Shown piece by piece: positions 10,001 to 25,000 of a stretch of 64,000 bases of DNA; positions within the stretch are counted from its first letter, which is position 1, and every line of letters starts with the position of its first letter. Source of the stretch: Verrucomicrobiales bacterium (GTDB lineage: Bacteria; Verrucomicrobiota; Verrucomicrobiia; Verrucomicrobiales; DEV007); contig PAAG01000060.1 in NCBI GenBank assembly GCA_002698785.1, forward strand, positions 62,001 through 126,000, given 5' to 3'. The notes below the pieces were generated by a model. The model worked only from the letters and a program-made list of their open reading frames with translations, made no database searches and was not told the DNA's origin. A program made the translations under genes and the position numbers.

Positions 10001-13000
10001 CCGACGGAAATATTTATCTGGGTGATGGATCGGCTAGTGGATTTTTCACGCTGGGAACTCTTCAGGTTGACACAGGGACTACGGTTACAATTCTTGATGC
10101 AGACCAAGCTGAGTTAGGCACGAACAGTTTTATCGAGGGGGAGCTTCTCGTTCTCAAGCCTGGGGCACCATCTCAACTGAGTGTCGATTTTGGCCGGGAT
10201 AGCAATGGAGACAATCCGCTGCAGTCCGGGTTTGTTGGATTTAACTACAACGGCGATACGAATCCGGGAGATAAGACGGAGTCGTATTCGAGTGATGAAC
10301 TCGCCGGAACGGGGAACTCGGTGGATGTTAGTATTCTCAACCCGACTCACTATCGCGACTATCCAGCAATTACGAGCGGTCCTTATGTTAGCCAGAGTAA
10401 CCTGCTGTCGGACTCTGTATTCCGGAATACTAATGGAGTGATGACGTTGCGCCTCGAGAACCTTCTCGATGGCGAATATGAAATCACAACGTATCACCAT
10501 AACACTACCACTAATTCGGGTGGTGTCTTTAATCTTTCCGTTACGGATGGCTTGCAGAGCGATCGTGTCATCGGATACGGACTTACTGAGGCAGTAGAGC
10601 CTACTGCACCGGACTCGATTCTCATTCAGACATTCCGTTTTACTGTTGTTGGCGGATCCAGCGTCGATATCATGCTGGAAAAAACCGGTGGTGGTTTTGT
10701 AAATCTAAACGGCTTTGAACTGGCGAGTATACCGCCTGGGACTATTGCGATCGGTTCTGGCGATACACTTGATGTGGGCGGCCGAGTCGAAGCAGCGACT
10801 GTCTCCCTAGGTGATGGAGCGACATTGACCGGCGGTGGAGACGTGGATGCCGCCATTGAAGGGGCTGCGGGTTCGACGATTTCTTCTGACGGAAATCTAA
10901 AATTGGGTGACGGATCTACTGATGGTTTCGAGACGGAGGGAGAACTTCTTGTGAACCATGGAGATGTCGTACTTTTGCGTGACTCCGATGGTGCCCTTCT
11001 GGGCGATAATACCATCGTGGACGGTTTCCTGCGGACGGAAACTGCTGCGCTATCGATCGACTTTGGTGCCTCCGATGAGAATCCTCTGTACGAAGGCTTT
11101 GAAGGATTCAGCCATGTGACGGCAACGAATCCGGGGGATAAGACAACTTCCTACGCCAATGACGTATTGGCCGGCACCGGGAACTCGGTGGATGTCTCGA
11201 TCCTGAATCCGACTCATTATCGTGATTACCCGACCATTACTTCCGGGGACTACGTGAACCAGAGCGATTTACTTTCCGATTCAGTTCTTCGAAACACTAA
11301 CGGAGTCATGACGCTTCGCCTTGAGAATCTCCTCGACGGTGAATACGAGATCACCACGTATCATCACAGCACGGGAGATTTCGCGTCATCTCCCGGAGGA
11401 GAATTTAATCTTACTGTTACGGATGGAGATTCGACGGACAGGGTGATTGGCACTGGCCTGATCGAATCTCTCAATCCGCGAGATCCTGCTTCGGTGCTCA
11501 CCCAGACTTTCCGGTTTACCGTGGTCGGCGGATCTGCGGTGGACATCATGATCGAGCGCACAGGTGGCGGTCATGTGAACCTGAATGGGTTCGAGCTGTT
11601 CACGCTTCCGACAACGGGGATGGCAACACTAAGTTCCGGTGACAGAATCTCCGGCACTGGCACGGTGCAGATGGACCTCGTCAGTAATGGCGGTAGCATT
11701 CGACCCGGGGCGAACGATGGCAGCGATGTGGGAACGCTAACCGTAGCGGGGGACGTGATTCTGAACGGAGAGTTCGATGTCGATCTCGACGGTGCCAGTG
11801 CGGACCAAGTCGATGTTGATGGAGAAGTCACAGTCGGAGGCGATCTCGTTCTCGACGTCATAACCGAACCAACGGCAAATTTGATCACTCTGATCAAGAA
11901 TGATAGTTCTACGGGATCTACGAGTGGGGAATTTACCAGTCTGAATGGAGTCCCTACGACTTTGAGTGATGGAGCGTCCATCACACTGGGCAGCAAGACT
12001 TACCGCATTTTTTACAATGGTGGCGATGGGAACGATGTGGTTCTCGCAGCTGCTGAGACTCCTACGACTGTGTATGTCGATGATGCCTGGACAACTGGCA
12101 CCAATGGCGGGCAGGTGATTGCTGACGCTGATCTGGGCTCTTCGGGTGACCAGGATGCGGTCTTTGGCGTCAACGCTTTCGCGACGATTGCTGACGCTCT
12201 TGCTGCCGTGGATACGAATGGCACGATCATCATCAACGATGGGACCTACGCGGAGTCGGTGACTCTCGCTGATGGAAAAACCATCGAGGTCACCGGGCCG
12301 GATGCGGCAGGAACGGTGGTGATCAACTCCCTTTCTACTAATTCAGGCACCGAGGTGATTCTCGAAGGAAGTTCAATTTTAGAAGTCGGGGCAGGCAACG
12401 GAGATATGACCTTCTCGGGAACCGTGTCGGGAAGTGGAACACTGGTTAAGGATGGATCAGGAATTCATTACTTGTTGAATACCGGTAACAGCTACTCCGG
12501 CGGCACCGTAGTCAGGGGGGGGACTCTCCGTATCCAATCTGACGCGGTTTTAGGTGCCGTTCCCGGATCTACAGATGCTGACAATATTACTCTCGATGGG
12601 GGAACCTTGAAGAACAATGGTCCTGACGTGAGTCTCGATGCGAACCGGGGTGTTACTCTCGGAGCCGCGGGCGGCACGTTCGAGGTCCGGACTGGCACTA
12701 CCTTTACTGTTGCTGGCGTTGTGACAGGGAGCGGGGCACTCTCCAAGATCGATGGAGGAACGTTGCTGCTTTCAGGAGCTAATACTTACGACGGGCAGAC
12801 TACTATCTCGAACGGCATCCTGAAGATGGGCAACAATGCCGCTCTCGGGAGCACTGTGGGCAAGACCGTTATTCAGGACGGTGGTACTCTTGATATCAAT
12901 GGCTTTCGGGCTTCGGGCGAACTGGTGGAAGTAGCTGGGGAAGGATATGTTCCGGCTGCGAGTGATCCGCTCGGTGCTATCACCAATACTGGTGCTCAGC

Positions 13001-16000
13001 AGACCAGCGCATTCAATAATATCGTCCTCACCGACGATGCGACCTTCAGTGCTCCCGGCCTTCGATGGGACATTGTTGGAAACATGGACATGGGCGGGTT
13101 CACCCTGACAAAGATCGGAACGGGTGGGCTTTACCTTAAGGGGCTCAATATTACAAATGGGGGAAGTGCTGACATTCAGCAAGGTACGCTGGTGCTCGAG
13201 TTTACCACCGACTTTGACGGAAACGGAACGATCACCGTTCGCACGGGAGCCGTTCTCCTTCTGAATCGCAGCGAAGCTGACAATCATGAGGTGGGCCTCG
13301 TTCTGGAAGACGGAAGTACGGTCCGCGCCGGGTCTTTCCTTGGGTACGAGGTTTCTCCGTCCTTTTCGGGAGATGTATTTCTCGTGTCGGGAACGGCTAA
13401 CATTCAGACCAACACTGGCTCTACGGGTAGCGGTGGTCCGGGCGCAGCCTACTCCGATCTGACTCTAACTGGAAACATCAGTGGTCCCGGCGCGCTACGT
13501 AAGCAAGGGCCGCGTGTCCTGACTCTGTCTGGAACGAATACCTATTCCGGAACTACTTCCGTGACATCGGGCACTTTATTGGTCAATGGAGATAGTTCAG
13601 GCGCGACTGGTGCTATCAATGTAAGCAATGGATCGATTCTCGGTGGAACCGGAACGGTCGGCGGAGTGGTTACAATTACAAGTGGGACAGAACTGCAACC
13701 CGGTGAGAATGGGGTTGGGACGCTGACCATAGAATCGAACACGATCATCAATGGTAATCTTGCTTTTGATATCGATGGAGCCTCGGCTGACCAATTGACT
13801 GTGGTTGGGGATGCGACCGCTGGGGACGATGTTACTTTGAGCGGAACTGTGACCTTCAATGTGGTAACGGATCCGACAGAATCTTTGATTACTGTGATCG
13901 ATAATGATGGAACAGCAGATTCCATTTCGACAGCATTCAGTAATTTCGCGGAAGGTGATACGATAACGCTTGGGACAAAGAGTTACCGAATTTTCTACAA
14001 TGGAGGAGACGGAAATGATGTGGTCCTTGTCGACGCTGCGACACCGACGGTGGTATACGTAGACGATGCCTGGGTAACCGGATTCAACAATGGTCAGGTG
14101 ATCGCTGACGCCGATCTGGGAACGGCGGGAGCCCAGGATGCAATCTTTGGTGTCAATGCCTTTGGAACACTTGCGGATGCGTTGGCCAACGCCACTGCTG
14201 ACGCGACGATTATCGTCAACGGTGGAAGCTACGACGAAACGGTAAGCCTAACAGGGACTCAAACATTGGAGATTACCGGTCCAGATTTAGCTGGTTCGGT
14301 GACCATTACGGGGCTATCGGCTGATGCCGGAACGTCCATCGTTTTGGAGGGGAGTTCCGTTTTGACGCTGGGCAATGCAGCAGATCAAGTCATCGCAGCG
14401 GTTTTTTCGGGGACCGGAGATCTCGTTAAGCAAGGCACTGGGCAAATTACTTTGTCTGGAGAAGGTAGCAGTGCGACCGGTACTACTCTGGTCAAAGCAG
14501 GGATTCTGGCGTGGGGTGCGAATGATTCGTTCCCCAGTGGAACGGTCACAGTAGAAAGCGGAGGCACGGTTGATCTGACTGCCTTGAGTGGAAATAACAA
14601 CGGCGCAACTGGCACAAACGGAAGTAACCGGGCTTACGTGATCGAAGGGACTGGATCAGCAGGGCAGGGCGCTTTGATTAACTCAAGCGGGAGCCTGGTA
14701 GGCACTTCCACCGCCATTAGTGGGCTTACGTTGACTGGTGATGCGACTGTGAACACACCTGCGCGACTGGACGTTGGGGGAGCAGTCAATTTGGGAACGT
14801 TTACGCTGACGAAGATTGGAAGCAATACGCTGGCTTTCCGCAGCACGGTTAACAGTCCTGATGGATCGATTGTTGTCGAAGCTGGTCGTGCCTATGTCGA
14901 AAACAACGACATGACGGTGGACACCATCTCGGTGAGCGATGGCGCTCGGTTCGGGATGTACAATTACAGTAACAACACGAGGACGGTAACTGCTAATATC
15001 ACGTTCTATGGCGACAGCAGACTGGAGTCCGACACGAATGTTGAGGGCAATGTCCGTTTTGCAGGAACGATTCACATCGACGGTGGTACACTGACAATCC
15101 GGGACAACTTTGGTTCAGCCGGCACGGATGCAGATTATATTATTGATAGTACTATCTCAGGAACGGGAACGATCATTCTGAACGGTTCTAATTCAAACAG
15201 CCCGGATGACTTTTTGCAGTTGAACGGTGCCAATACTTTCAGCGGCGTTGTGCAAATGGCAGGAAGTGGGCCTCTCCTGCTCGGAAACGAATTGGCGCTT
15301 CAGTTTGCTACCCTTGATACTGGAAGCTCTGCGACCGATTCGGTGGATTTTGGAACGCTGACTGCGGCGACGTTTGGAGGTCTCACTGGCTCCGACAATA
15401 TTGTGCTGGAGAATGCGTCTTCCGCTGCGGTGGCTCTCTCTGTGGGGAATAACGATTCCGATACTACGTATTCCGGTGGTCTGACGGGAAGCGGTTCTCT
15501 GACGAAAATTGGCACTGGAACGTTGACTCTCTCCGGGGCAAGCTCCTACACAGGCGTAACTTCGGTAAGTAGTGGAGTTCTGCTAGTCAATGGGGATAAT
15601 TCCGGAGCGACCGGAGCCATAGGTGTCGGTAGCGGAGCCGTTCTTGGTGGAAACGGAACGGTCGGTGGTGTGGTCACGGTCATGACTGGGGCGGAACTGC
15701 AACCTGGAGAGAACGGAACAGGAGCGCTGACAATCGAGTCGAATACGATCATCAATGGTGACCTGGCTTTCGATATTGATGGAGCTTCGACCGACCTTCT
15801 CACTGTGCTCGGTGATGCGACTGCTGGCGACGATGTGACGTTGAGCGGAACAGTGACTTTCAACGTTATCTCGGATCCGACTGCGTCGTTGATTACAGTG
15901 ATCGACAACGATGGAACAGCCGATTCCATTTCGACAGCATTCAGTAATTTGGCGGAAGGCGACACGGTAACGCTCGGAACGAAGAGCTACCGTATTTTCT

Positions 16001-19000
16001 ACAATGGAGGAGATGGAAACAATGTGGTTCTCGTAGATGCGACGGTTCCGACCACAGTGTATGTGGACGATGCCTGGGCAACCGGTTTCAACAATGGGCA
16101 GGTAATCGCTGACGCTGATCTAGGTACGACAGGAGCCCAAGATGCGGTCTTTGGTATCAATGCCTTCGCGACAATTGCCGATGCCCTTGCCGCGGTGGAT
16201 ACGAACGGGACAATCATTATCAATGACGGGTCCTATGCTGAATCAGTGACTCTCAACGATGGGAAAACAATCGAGGTGACCGGGCCGGATGCGGCGGGAA
16301 CCGTGACGATCGATTCTCTGTCGAGTGTGGCGGGAACTGAAATCAAGCTGGAAGGAACTTCGACTCTCGTTCTAGGTGATCCCTCCACTACGAATGATGC
16401 GGGAGTAATCGAAGGGATTCTTTCCGGGACGGGTAGCTTAACGAAGCAAGGTTATGGCAGGTTAACGCTAAGCGGAGACAACACCTACACCGGAGAAACG
16501 TTACTGAGCCAAGGCTATCTCCGGATAACTCATGAAAACGCGTTGGGTGCGGATAGCGCGGGAACTCGAATCGATCAGTCCGGAGCGGATTATTCCAACG
16601 TAAATCAACAGGTTCGACTTGAGGTAATGGGTGGAATCGACGTGTCCGAGCCATTGGAATTTTTCAACACGGGTGCTGGGCCCAGCCCGAATACACTCAA
16701 CAGCATTGGTGGTGACAATACGCTTTCGGGAGCAATCACCCTGACCGATGCGAACGGATTTCGAATGCGCTCATCAACTGGTGGAAGCTTGACTATTTCA
16801 GGTGGGATCACAAGCAATGTGAACACTTCGATGATCGTTAATGCGTCAAACGGTTCGATCCATTTCACGACGAATCCGATCGATCTGAATAATGGCACTT
16901 TCTATGCCGATGCGGGTGGACTGACGACGATCAGTGTTTCCGGTAATTCCTGGGCGAATACAACGGTCTACAATGGAACCATTCGAACGGATGTAGATGA
17001 TGCCATCCCTGCCAATTCGAATTTGAGGGTCGGAGGAGTCGGGTACACCGACGGTGGTAACCTGGATCTAAACGGGACAAGCCAGACTGTGGGGTCGTTG
17101 GCGAGTAACTCTAGCAACCGTGTTATCGGTTCGTGGATCATGAATTCCGGTGGTTCGCAGGCTTCGTTGACCATCAACCAGAGTTCCAATACGACCTACT
17201 ACGGTGGTATCACGGGGGATGTTTCCATTACGAAATCAGGAACAGGAACATTGACGTTCGATACTTCGCCGACTCAGCCAGAGGCTTCGGTTCTCGATTT
17301 CACGGGAATGACCACGATCTCGGGCGGAACACTGGCTCTCTCTGGCGACGCAGATCTGGAGGGAACTTCAGAGATCTCGATTGCTGCCGGAGCGATCTTT
17401 GACGTGAGCGGACGCACAGGGGCTACCTACACCTTTGGAAGCGAGATCAACGGTGAAGGTACGGTTGCTGGAGCGCTTGTCCTCGATGCGAGCGGCGATT
17501 TGCAACCTGGGGAGAACAATGGGGACGGTGTGGGGCTGCTTACTTTCAGTGGTGGAATTACCATTCGCGGGGATTTTGATGTCGATGTGATGGGAAGTTC
17601 GACTGCTGGAACGGACTACGATTCGGTTGTGGTGACCGGTGCAGTCGACGTTACGGGCGGAACACTTACATTAGCGGGTTCGGCTGATTTGTCAGGATTG
17701 GCGATTGGTTCTGAGATCCTGCTAGTGTCCAACGATGATACTGATGCAGTAGTGGGCGAGTTCGCCGGCCTTCCTCAAGGTGCTCTAGTCTCGTTGGGGG
17801 GGATGGAGTTTGCGATCGACTATCAAGGCGGAGCTTCCGATGTGAACGATATTGTTTTGATTGCGGTGGGAGTTGCAGAGACTCGAGTTGAAGTGGTGGG
17901 CGGTGAGCTAGTTATCACAGACATCAACAGCGATTCCGCAGATGAGCTGACAATTTCTTACGATGCCGTTGAAGACGTCTACATCATCAACGACCCGAAC
18001 CTGATCTTGACTACGTCGACAATGACAGGAGTGACTCGGGCGGATTTGAACACCATTCGAGTGGACGCTTCCGAAGTCACCGCAGGTATCCGGTTTGAAT
18101 CGGCAGGAGGAACTGTCAACCAGATTGCCAAGGTGACGGTAGCGAGTTTGCCGAATGCAAGCACCGTGAGTCGTCCGAGTGTCACAGGTGGACTGACGAT
18201 CAACGCCGATGAGATTGAAATCGGGGGAGATGTCGCCACGACTGGTACCCAGAATTACTCAGGCGCTGTCACTCTTACGACAGACGTCGTTTTGGACGGA
18301 ACAGATGTGACGTTTTCAAGTACGCTAGATGCGGTTTCTGATGGAGCTGCTTCTTTGGCGGTCAATACAAGCGCGAACGGCGTGACGACATTTGGAGATA
18401 CTGTCGGTGGAATTTTTGATCTATCGTCTCTGACAACGAATGCGGATGGTAGCGTTGTGCTGGGAGGGAGCATCAGGACGACCGGCGACCAGACCTACAA
18501 CGATGAAGTTTCTTTGATCGGAAATCGTTCTCTGAATGGAAGCGGCGGGACAATCACGTTGGGTGATCTGGTGACGAATAATGGCAACAACCTTTCGGTT
18601 TCCGCTCGGCAGATTGATGTGCTGGGTGGCATCGATGGCGGCGGTGGTCATGTCTCATTTACCGCTACCAATTCGGGAATTCATGTCGTTGAGGATATTA
18701 CCACTTCCGGTGCGGGCACAATCAAGATGAGCAGCATTGCTGGCGGGTCGACCGAAGGAATCCTCATTGAGGGAGATCTGACCACAGAATTCGGTGCGAT
18801 CGAACTGGTGGGCAGATCGAGTTCTGGGGTCGGGGTGAGAATTATCGATTCCGCTATTTCGACTACAGGGGCCTCTACTTCAGGAGAAGTTGGTGGGAAT
18901 ATCACGATTATCGGGAGAACCAGCGGAAGTAGTAGTAGTGTTCAACTGGATATCGACAGCACTTCGTCGGTGATTGCCGCTGACGGTGCAATCACGCTTA

Positions 19001-22000
19001 AAACTATTTCCGGAGACGCGAATATTGGAGGTGTTGTCGATGCGGGAGCTCACCTATTGACGATTGTTAGTGGGGAAGACCTTAATCTCAACGATGTTGC
19101 TCTGGTTGGTGGAAACATTGATTTGTCTGCGGATAATGACGTGAACATCACATCGGGAACATCGATTTCAGGTCCGTCGTCCGCTTCGGGTAATGTGGTT
19201 TTACTTTCCGAAAACTTTGAAGGGTTCTCACAGGGGAGCACTTCTCCCGGAGCGAATGACATTGCGTTGGATAATGGATGGGAGAACCTTCATTTTGAAA
19301 CGTTAGACTTTGTTTCGGACAAAGGTGGAACGCCGAGTGGGAACACTGGTCCGGGTTCGGATCATACCAAAGGAGATTCCACAGGCACATTCCTCTACAT
19401 GGAGACTTCATCTCCAAGGGAGGGTGAATTTGCGAGACTGCTCTCACCGGAATTGGACCTGTCCGGGCAAACGGGAACCATGGTAGAGTTTTTCTACCAC
19501 ATGTATGGAGAGAATATCGGCCAGTTAATTGTTGAAGGCAGCTCCGATGGAGGAACAACGTGGACTGGGCTTTCCGTAATTGAGGGTGAGCAGGGTAACG
19601 AGTGGAAAAAGGCTCTGATTGACCTATCGCAGTTTGACGGTTCCGGTACTTTTCAATTGAGACTCACCGGCGTGCGCGGTGATGGCTACCAGGGAGATAT
19701 TTCTCTCGATGACTTCCGCTTCTTCGCTGACAGCGGTGACCTTTTGATCGAAGATTTCGAAGACGATACGGAGTTTGGTCAGGGGCCGACGTCCGGCGCT
19801 AGGCCGCAGCAAGTTTTCAATTCGGACTGGTCGAACGTTACTGTCAGTGATGCTGACGAGATTGACTGGACTCCTGATCGTGGAGGTACAGGAAGTCCAG
19901 ACACCGGACCGGATGGTCAATCGAATTTCGGCAGGGATCACACGACCGGTACGACGGATGGAGCATATCTCTACATCGAGACATCGAGTGGTGTTGGTTC
20001 TGCGTCCTTGCCTCATCCGGCGGCACAACTCTACTCGCCTCGGATTGATTTGAGCGATCAATCGACTGCCAGTGTGGAGTTCTACTATCACATGTTCGAT
20101 AACGGTCGGAACGAGATGGGAACCCTGAACGTTTATGGCAGCTCTGACGGCGGGCAAACCTGGTCGGCGGTTCCTCTTTTTACGGTTTCCGGTTCTCAGG
20201 GTAATCAGTGGAATCTCGCTTCGATTGATCTAAGCAGCTTCGCGGGTAGTGAGAATTTCCGCCTTCGGGTGGAGGGTGTAGCAGGTACCGGTTATGCCGG
20301 TGACATCTCGATCGATGATTTTCGCATCATGGGAGATCCTGTCGGGAACACTAACATCACGATCACTGCCGATGCAGACGGAGACAAAAACGGTTCTGGA
20401 GGAACGATCACTATGGCGGACGGATCCACCGTTAACGCGGGGGACGGAAATGTAACCCTCTCGGCTGACGGAGACATCGTAGTGTCGAGCGTCACGACGA
20501 CAGCAACTATCATTGCTACCTCGGAGAATGGAGGGATCCTTGATGGTGGTGATTCAGGGACAGACCTGACTGCTGGTGTTCTAATCGCAACTGCAAAGGC
20601 TGGTGTCGGCTCAGGCAATGAACTGGATACGGACGTCGATAATCTCGAAGCCGATGGGGGTAGTGGCGGAGTGGCCATTGCTAACACCGGAAGCCTGACC
20701 ATTGGAGAAACAGGTGCGGCTATCGGTGTGACCGGGGCAGGATCTGTGAATATTTCCTCTACCGGGGATCTTACCATAGCCGCAAATACTTCCGTAACTG
20801 GTTTGGGTATAAACCTGGCTGCGGACAATAATCTGAACGTTCTCGATGGAGCTCAGGTAAATGGGCTGACTTCAGGACAGTTGCTGCAGGAAGACTTTGA
20901 GTCTTTTGCGGAAGGCAGTGAGACAGCTGGTGCTTCCAACATTGCTCTAGGCAACGGGTGGATCAATGTTCAAGGAAGCGATGAGCTGGATTGGTCGCCA
21001 GATGCAGGGGGAACTCCGAGTGGAGGTACTGGACCTGGTTCTGGCAGCAATACCATCGGGACAGATCACACGACAGGAACAACCTCTGGCAAATATCTTT
21101 ACATCGAGACATCCGATTTCCCCGGCAGTTCTGGTGGATATACGGCGGGTGTTCTTCAAGGACAGAAAGCAACGATGCATTCTCCCGTGATCGATTTGTC
21201 CCAGATGGACAGCGCCACACTGGAATTCTGGTACTATGCTTTTGGAGGGAACATCCTCGATGCTACCAATCCGGAGAATTCGGGCCGTATCGAAGCTCGT
21301 GTAAGCACCGACGGAGGAATCACCTTCTCGGATGTTCTTCTCTCCGTCACCGACAATAGTGCTGAGTGGCAGAAGGCTGAATTGGATCTGTCTGCCTATG
21401 TGGGCAACAATAATGTTGTCATCCGGATCGATGGTATTGCAGGGCCTGTGGATGAGCAGGGCGGCGGTAGCGTCGGATATCAAAGTGACCTCGCAATCGA
21501 TGACTTCTTGATTAGCGGTGTTCCGAAGGTTTCCCTTTCAGCAAATACCGGTGCGATTTCGATGGCTACCAATTCCACCGTTGATGGTGGTGGTGGAGTT
21601 GTGAATTTCACCGCAGATGGAGATATCACGGTCAACCGTGTCACGACTACGGCCGATGTTTCACTGACCTCAGCAACCGGGGACATTCGGGACCGAGGGG
21701 AAACTCCCGACGTCACTGGCGCGACAGTCACCTATAACGGCAGTGTTGCTCCAGGCATCTCAACTTCTGGCACGCTCCGAGTTGAGGGTAATCTCGAGCT
21801 TTCCAACGATGATGTGCTCAGCTTGGATATCAACGGAACTACGCCTGACTCCGAACATGATCAGGTTGTCGTCACTGGCACGGTTAGCCTTGGCGATGCC
21901 TTGTTGGAATTGAATTTTGGTTCTGCTCCAGCAGATGGATCCAGTTATGTCATCGTGGATAACGACAGCACCGACACGATTTCCGGCACGTTCCAAATTG

Positions 22001-25000
22001 TCGATGAGGCAAGGGGACTGGTCGACTTGACAGAGGGCAGTTCGTTTACCGCTGGAGGCAAGGTTTTCACAATCACTTATGAGGGCGGAACTGATTCCAA
22101 CGATGTGGTGTTGACAGCAGTTGGAGAAGCGGACACGGAAGTTTTGATCGATGTTAGCGGAAACCTTATAATCAACGACATCAATGGTGAATCCGCAGAT
22201 GCGATTGAAATCTCGGTTCAGAATATCGACGGCTTCGACTACTATGTGATCCGCGATCTCAATGCTACTCCTTTGATTCTGACTACTTCGATCGGAGCCG
22301 GTGATGCCAACCGGGTCGGCGCCAGCGAGATTCACGTTCGTGTTGGAGCTGTAACGGGCGGGCTCGATATTAATACAGCGAATCCCAATGAGAGTGGAGC
22401 GATCGATTCTGTAACAATTTCCGATCATCTCTTCTTTTCCGGGCCGATTGAAATTAATGCAGAAACGGTCAACTTGGGAGCATCGGTGATCTTCAATACG
22501 CCGACCCTAACTATTAACGGTTCAGTTAATCTTGGGGCGCATACGTTAACGACTAGTGTCGAGACCGGCACCAGCAGCATCAACGGTTCCATTGTGGGAA
22601 CCGGGAACCTGGAGAAACGGGGCGCAGGCAGGCTGGATCTAGCCGGGGCTGTGGGCAACACATTTACGGGGCTGACCACGGTCAGTGAAGGGCGCCTTCA
22701 TCTCAATAATACCGGTGGAAATTCTATCGGAGGTGATCTCACTATCACTACTGGTGGAATGGTGACCTTCGGTCGCAGCCATCAGATCGTCGATACTGCC
22801 ACCGTGACAATGAGCGATTCTGGCAGTGTGTTCAACGGAACTGGGGTTAACGGCGGGCAAGCCGGGGTGACAGAGACCTTCGCGAACTTCCTGGTTACGG
22901 GAGGTGTTTTTAACACCAGTTCTGGAAGCTGGACAATCACAGGTGCCGGTAGTTTCACAGGCGGTACGGGGAACACGACCATGGTAGGGAACAGTGGAAC
23001 AACTCTCCTATCTTTCGGTAGCCTTGCTCTGGTGGACATGACTTCTACCTCAGGGCTTACTCCGAACAGTTTCACTCTTTATGGAAACAGTACCGGCAGA
23101 GTTTCGACCATGAGGGTCGGGTCTGGGGGCTTAACTCTCGATAACAGTAACCTGAATCTCCGTAGGGGAAGTGCCGGAACTTTGGGAAGTCGACTGATTC
23201 TTGACGGTGATGTAACCACCATTGGTACATCTCCATCGACGATAAGAGAAGACACAGCGGGAGGAACCAGCGGAATTGTTGACATCCAGTTGAACGGAGA
23301 ACGCGTTTTCAACGTGGGTAGTGGAGCTGACCTCGACATAAGCACGGGAATAAGTGACGGATCGGTGGCGGGCGCTCTGACTAAAGCCGGAGCTGGACAG
23401 CTTAACCTGTATGGTCGAGTCGCTAATACCTTTACTGGCGATACGAATGTCAACGAGGGAATCCTTCGTCTCGATCAGAACGTCGGTGTTGATGCGATTG
23501 CCGGAGATATTTTTGTGAATACGGGAGGCACCCTGACAATGGCTGCGGATCACCAGATTTCCGACACGGCAGGCATCACGGTAGACGGTGGCGCAATCAC
23601 TCGTTGGAACACCGATGAGACGATTGCCTTTTACACTCAGAACAGTGGTGGTCTGCCGACCAGTGGAAATACTGGGCAGGTCGTAGTTACGGGAGCAATG
23701 ACGCTTGCAGGAGGTAATCTGCTAGTAATCAACAGCATCACATCGGCGACTCCTGCCTCGTGGACTGTAGGCAGTGCTTCGCTCACTGGAGCCGACATTC
23801 TTATCGGAGGTAATAATGGTACTGGTAACCCACCGACTACCTTTACCGTTGGTGCGGGTGGTCTGAATATGGAAGGCCGCACCATTACTCTGAACCGTGG
23901 TAGCGCTGGTGTGGAGATGATTCTTAATGGCGACTTCACCGGCAATGGAACGAATCGAATCGTTGCAAGTGCTGCTGGCGCAGTTGATCCTGAGTTGATC
24001 ATCGGGAATGCGACACGGACTTTCAATGTTCTGTCAGGAACGACGACGATCGATATGGAAATCTCCGGAGTTGGGGGATCGATTGTGAAGTCGGGAGCAG
24101 GTATCCTCGTTCTGGAAGCTGACAACACCTATAGCGGAACAACAAGCGTCACTGGTGGAGCACTTCTCGTGAATGGCACGCATTCGGGAGGTGATAACTA
24201 CACTGTTGCTTCGGGAGCGATTCTGGGCGGAAATGGAACGATCACTCCTGCTGCCACTAAGACGGTCACAGTGAATGGGATTCTTGCGACAGGCGATCCT
24301 GCCAGCGCAGGAGGCATTGGTAATCTGACGGTGAACAGCGATATCTTCATCAACAGCCAATTCCAGTTCCAGATCGATGGCGCCAATTCAGATACGTTGC
24401 TCCTGCCGCTTGCTACGAGCCAGGTCACGTTGGGCGGGGCTTCTGCTTTGCTGGTTACTGACGACACGGATCCGGCAGCCGGAACCACAATCTTGGTAAT
24501 CGACAATGCGGGAACTGACCTCGTTTCAAATACCTTCAGTGGATTGGTTGAGGGCGCGACTGTCTTGGACGACGACAACGATGCGTACGTCATCAGTTAT
24601 GCTGGCGGTGATGGAAACGATGTCGTCCTTTTCGCTGGCGAAGCTGAGACTAACGTAGGTTTCAATTCTTCGAACGGGACGATAACCATTACGGATATCA
24701 ACAACGAGAATGCCGACGACATCTCTGTCACTTTTGATGCGAGTGCAAACGAGTGGGTGATCACCGACCCAAATCTCGTTCTCACTACGACCGGGCTTAG
24801 CGCGGGACAGTTCACCCGTCCCGACGCCTACACTGTTCGAATTGATGCCAGCATTGTTACCGGTGGAGTGGTGATCAATACTACAAATACCGGGGTTGGC
24901 GATGCGGCTGACACGGTCACGATCGGTAGTGCAACTGGTGATCCGGTTGTGTTTCCGGGTGCCCTTACCGTTAATGCGGAAACCATCGTGTTTGCTGGTG

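Noticed and set aside
8600-24640. GGDGNDVVL-type motifs that match the RTX calcium-binding nonapeptide
   Set aside because: They occur singly at module ends, never in tandem, and are a usual closing strand of autotransporter-type repeat blocks; this is not an RTX array, so the motif does not prove type I secretion.
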